In this document: one piece after another, positions 3,681-6,216 of the stretch
Layout of the letters: the number at the start of each line of letters is the position of its first letter
Position numbering within the stretch: position 1 is the first letter of the stretch
Assembly: GCA_019115345.1 (NCBI GenBank)
Contig: DXDV01000132.1
Span: 1 to 6,216, forward strand
DNA: 6,216 bases
Direction: 5' to 3'
Origin: Candidatus Intestinimonas stercorigallinarum
GTDB taxonomy: Bacteria > Bacillota > Clostridia > Oscillospirales > Oscillospiraceae
Translations under genes and position numbers: made by a program
The notes under the pieces: generated by a model
Told to the model about the DNA's origin: nothing
Databases searched by the model: none
Seen by the model: only the letters and a program-made list of their open reading frames with translations

Positions 3681-6216
3681 TTATCCCTCCACCACGGCGG
3701 CGCAGCGGTCGCACAGCTCGGCGTGGTGGCCGGCGGTGCCGATGGTGTCGCAGTGGTTCCAGCAGCGGGGGCACTTGGGGGCCTCGGAGAGCTTGACGGC
3801 GATGGCGCAGGGGATGAGGGACTCCTCGTTCTTCTCGCCCTCCAGGTGCTCGGTGGTGACGGTGACCTTGGAGACGATGCACAGGGAGGCCAGGTCCACG
3901 TCCTTCAGGAAGGCGGCGTCCTCGGCGCTCACGGAGAGGGTGACCTCGGTGTCCTGGGCCTTCTTGAATACACCGGCGTTCCGGGCGTTCTCCAGGGCCT
4001 TGTTGACGGCGTCCCGGAGGGAGATGAGCCTGCCCCACCGCGCCTGGTCGGCCTCGCCCAGGGTGAAGGCGGCGTTGTCGCCGGGCATGTCATTGAGGAG
4101 CACGCTCTCGGCGTCCACGCCCTGGGCGTGCTTCATGGCGTGCCAGATCTCGTCGGAGGTAAAGGCCAGGATGGGGGCGATGAGCCGCGTCATGCCGTCC
4201 AGGATATAGTAGAGGGCGGTCTGGGCGGAGCGGCGCTGGGCCTCCGTGCCGCAGTAGAGCCGGTCCTTGATGATGTCCAGGTAGAAGTTGGACATGTCCA
4301 CCACGCAGAAGTTGTAGACGGCCCGGTAGACCCCGTGGAACTCGTAGCGGTCGTAGGCCGCCCGGACGGCCTTCACCAGCTCGTTGAAGGCGTGGAGGGC
4401 GTAGCGGTCCAGGTCCATCAGCTCCTCCAGGGCCACGGCATGGCTGTCGGGGTCGAAGTCGCACAGGTTGCCCAGCATGTAGCGGGCGGTGTTGCGGATT
4501 TTCAGGTAGGCCTGGCTCAGCTGCTTCATGATGTCCTTGGAGATGCGCATGTCCTGGGTGTAGTCAGCGGAGGCCACCCACAGCCGGAGCATGTCGGCGC
4601 CGTACTCCTTGATGACCTCGTCGGGGGAGACGGCGTTGCCCAGGGACTTGTGCATGGCCTTGCCCTCGCCGTCCACGGTCCAGCCGTGGGTGGCGATCTG
4701 CTTGTAGGGGGCCACGCCGTTGACGGCGATGGAGGTGAGCATGCTCGACTGGAACCAGCCCCGGTACTGGTCGCCGCCCTCCAGGTAGAGGTCGGCGGGG
4801 TACTTGAGGTAGGGGCGCTGGGCGGCCACGGCGGCCCAGGTGGAGCCGGAGTCGAACCACACGTCCATGATGTCGGTCTCCTTGGAGAAGTGGGCCTTGC
4901 CGCACTTGGGGCAGACGAAGCCCTCGGGCAGCAGGTCCTTGGCCTCCCGGTCAAACCACACGTTGGAGCCGTGCTCCCGGAAGAGCCGGGCCACGTTGGC
5001 GATGGTCTCGGGGGTGACGATGTCCGCCCCGCAGTCGTCGCAGTAGAAGATGGGGATGGGCACGCCCCACACCCGCTGGCGGGAGATGCACCAGTCGGAG
5101 CGCTCGGAGATCATGGAGATCATCCGCTCCTTGCCCCAGGCAGGGTGCCACTGGATGCCCTCGCAGGACTGGACGGCGGCCTCCTTGATGGCGTCCACGG
5201 AGCAGAACCACTGCTCGGTGGCCCGGTAGATGATAGGGTGCTTGCAGCGCCAGCAGTGGGGGTAGGAGTGGGTGATGTTCTCCTTGGCCACCAGGAAGCC
5301 CTCCCGCTCCAGGTCCTCCACCACCATGTCGTTGCCCTTGGCGTAGAACTGTCCGTTGTACCGCTCGTCGGTCATGACGCCCTTGGCGTTCACCGGCACG
5401 GGGGTGCCGATGTGGGTGAGCCCCGCCTTGTCGTACTGACGGCAGATGGTGAAGTCCTCGGCGCCGAAGCCGGGGGCGGTGTGGACGCAGCCGGAGCCGG
5501 CGTCCAGGGTGACGTGCTCGCCGTTGAGGATGACGGACTCACGGTCAAAGAGGGGGTGAGTGGCGGTCATCAGCTCAAACTCGCTGCCCTTGAGGGTGGC
5601 CAGCACCTGGCAGGCCTCATAGTCGATGTGGGCGGCCTTGCATACGCTCTCGGCCAGGTCCTTGGCCAGGACGTACACGTCGCCGGAGGGCACCTGGAGC
5701 AGCACATAGTCAAACTCGGCGTTCAGGCAGATGGCGAAGTTGCCGGGGATGGTCCAGGGGGTGGTGGTCCAGATCACGAAGTAGGTCTTGGACAGGTCGG
5801 CGTGCTGGCCCAGCTTGCCCTTGTCGTCCCGGACGGGGAATTTCACGAAGATGGTGGTACAGGGGTCGTCGGCGTACTCGATCTCGGCCTCGGCCAGAGC
5901 GGTCTGGTCGGCGGGGCACCAGTACACCGGCTTCATGCCCTTGTAGATCAGGCCCTTCTCGGCCATCTTGCCAAAGACCTCGATCTGCTTGGCCTCGAAC
6001 TCAGGCAGCAGAGTGATATAGGGGTTGTCCCACTCGCCCAGGACGCCCAGACGCTTGAACTGCTCGGTCATCTTGGCGATGTAGCCCTCGGCGTACTCCC
6101 GGCACTTAGTGCGAAACTCCGCCGTGGTCATCTCGCTGCGCTTGACGCTCTTGTCCTTGAGCACCGCCGACTCGATGGGCAGGCCGTGGGTGTCCCAGCC
6201 GGGGACATAGGGGGCG
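3681..6216 (-). CDS. ileS: Isoleucyl-tRNA synthetase (IleRS), N-terminus cut by the window edge
   Basis: Class I aminoacyl-tRNA synthetase that charges tRNA-Ile with isoleucine in the cytoplasm and edits mischarged valine. 844 residues are visible to the TAA stop. By comparison with E. coli IleRS some 85-95 residues are missing, including HIGH. The fragment opens with PGWDTHGLPIE, a family signature. The CP1 editing domain has WTTTPWT (5751-5771) and CVHTAPGFGAED (about 5454-5489), with the catalytic Asp kept. Next come CWRCKHPIIYR, ISRQRVWGVPIPIFY, a CxxC pair on each side, DVWFDSGSTW and DQYRGWF. The KMSKS loop reads AMHKS (4644-4658). The anticodon-binding domain follows, and the C-terminal zinc finger has CPRC and CDRC (3702-3773), marking the bacterial type. 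Any T-box leader, common upstream of Firmicutes ileS, would lie outside. It is convergent with the sirtuin gene. Confidence 0.97.
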   Translation of the reverse strand, partial: APYVPGWDTHGLPIESAVLKDKSVKRSEMTTAEFRTKCREYAEGYIAKMTEQFKRLGVLGEWDNPYITLLPEFEAKQIEVFGKMAEKGLIYKGMKPVYWCPADQTALAEAEIEYADDPCTTIFVKFPVRDDKGKLGQHADLSKTYFVIWTTTPWTIPGNFAICLNAEFDYVLLQVPSGDVYVLAKDLAESVCKAAHIDYEACQVLATLKGSEFELMTATHPLFDRESVILNGEHVTLDAGSGCVHTAPGFGAEDFTICRQYDKAGLTHIGTPVPVNAKGVMTDERYNGQFYAKGNDMVVEDLEREGFLVAKENITHSYPHCWRCKHPIIYRATEQWFCSVDAIKEAAVQSCEGIQWHPAWGKERMISMISERSDWCISRQRVWGVPIPIFYCDDCGADIVTPETIANVARLFREHGSNVWFDREAKDLLPEGFVCPKCGKAHFSKETDIMDVWFDSGSTWAAVAAQRPYLKYPADLYLEGGDQYRGWFQSSMLTSIAVNGVAPYKQIATHGWTVDGEGKAMHKSLGNAVSPDEVIKEYGADMLRLWVASADYTQDMRISKDIMKQLSQAYLKIRNTARYMLGNLCDFDPDSHAVALEELMDLDRYALHAFNELVKAVRAAYDRYEFHGVYRAVYNFCVVDMSNFYLDIIKDRLYCGTEAQRRSAQTALYYILDGMTRLIAPILAFTSDEIWHAMKHAQGVDAESVLLNDMPGDNAAFTLGEADQARWGRLISLRDAVNKALENARNAGVFKKAQDTEVTLSVSAEDAAFLKDVDLASLCIVSKVTVTTEHLEGEKNEESLIPCAIAVKLSEAPKCPRCWNHCDTIGTAGHHAELCDRCAAVVEG

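Noticed and set aside
2389..4038. Minus-strand frame of 549 codons spanning the sirtuin gene, the hairpin cluster and the ileS end
   Set aside because: It crosses several perfect palindromes and two real genes and shows Pro/Arg/Gly-rich text. Openness is due to GC content.

Overview
The window is typical of a GC-rich member of the Firmicutes, most likely a gut Clostridia of the Oscillospiraceae (Flavonifractor, Pseudoflavonifractor or Lawsonibacter type). This rests on codon use dominated by G/C third positions, strong GGAGG ribosome sites, the style of the sirtuin and IleRS proteins, and hairpin-rich intergenic repeats. It is inferred, since no database could be searched.

Layout from left to right. 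Positions 1-438 hold no gene I can support. They comprise an AT-rich stretch (1-117, 24% GC by hand count) carrying repeated TTTTTCAAA motifs, an abrupt change to very GC-rich sequence, and a perfect 34-bp palindrome at 365-398 that probably closes the next transcript. Positions 439-2217 (minus strand) encode a 592-residue Na+/phosphate cotransporter with a C-terminal PhoU-like domain, starting at GTG. Positions 2218-2496 form a divergent control region with one promoter for each flanking gene. Between and over the two -35 elements lie four TTTACA/TTTACG hexamers arranged as two 11-bp-period pairs, one pair per strand. Positions 2497-3219 (plus strand) encode a 240-residue sirtuin-type NAD+-dependent protein deacylase (CobB/Sir2). 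Positions 3220-3680 are a gene-free convergent region packed with inverted repeats. It includes a 20-bp-arm palindrome whose core (A5-GTCCC-CCAA-GGGAC-T5) should terminate transcription from both sides. Positions 3681-6216 (minus strand) hold ileS, isoleucyl-tRNA synthetase, complete at its C-terminus but cut by the right edge before its HIGH motif.

The three genes are ordinary: phosphate uptake, protein deacylation and translation. The cotransporter and the sirtuin are transcribed divergently and appear to share one operator region, which would fit an OmpR/PhoB-family regulator such as PhoP, although this is unproven. The sirtuin and ileS converge on the hairpin cluster. The least explained parts are that operator and the 3313-3535 hairpin cluster, which is bounded by inverted copies of CAGRCTGTCGAAAAA and looks like a small non-coding interspersed repeat. 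I see no tRNA, rRNA, CRISPR array, transposase gene or defence system.
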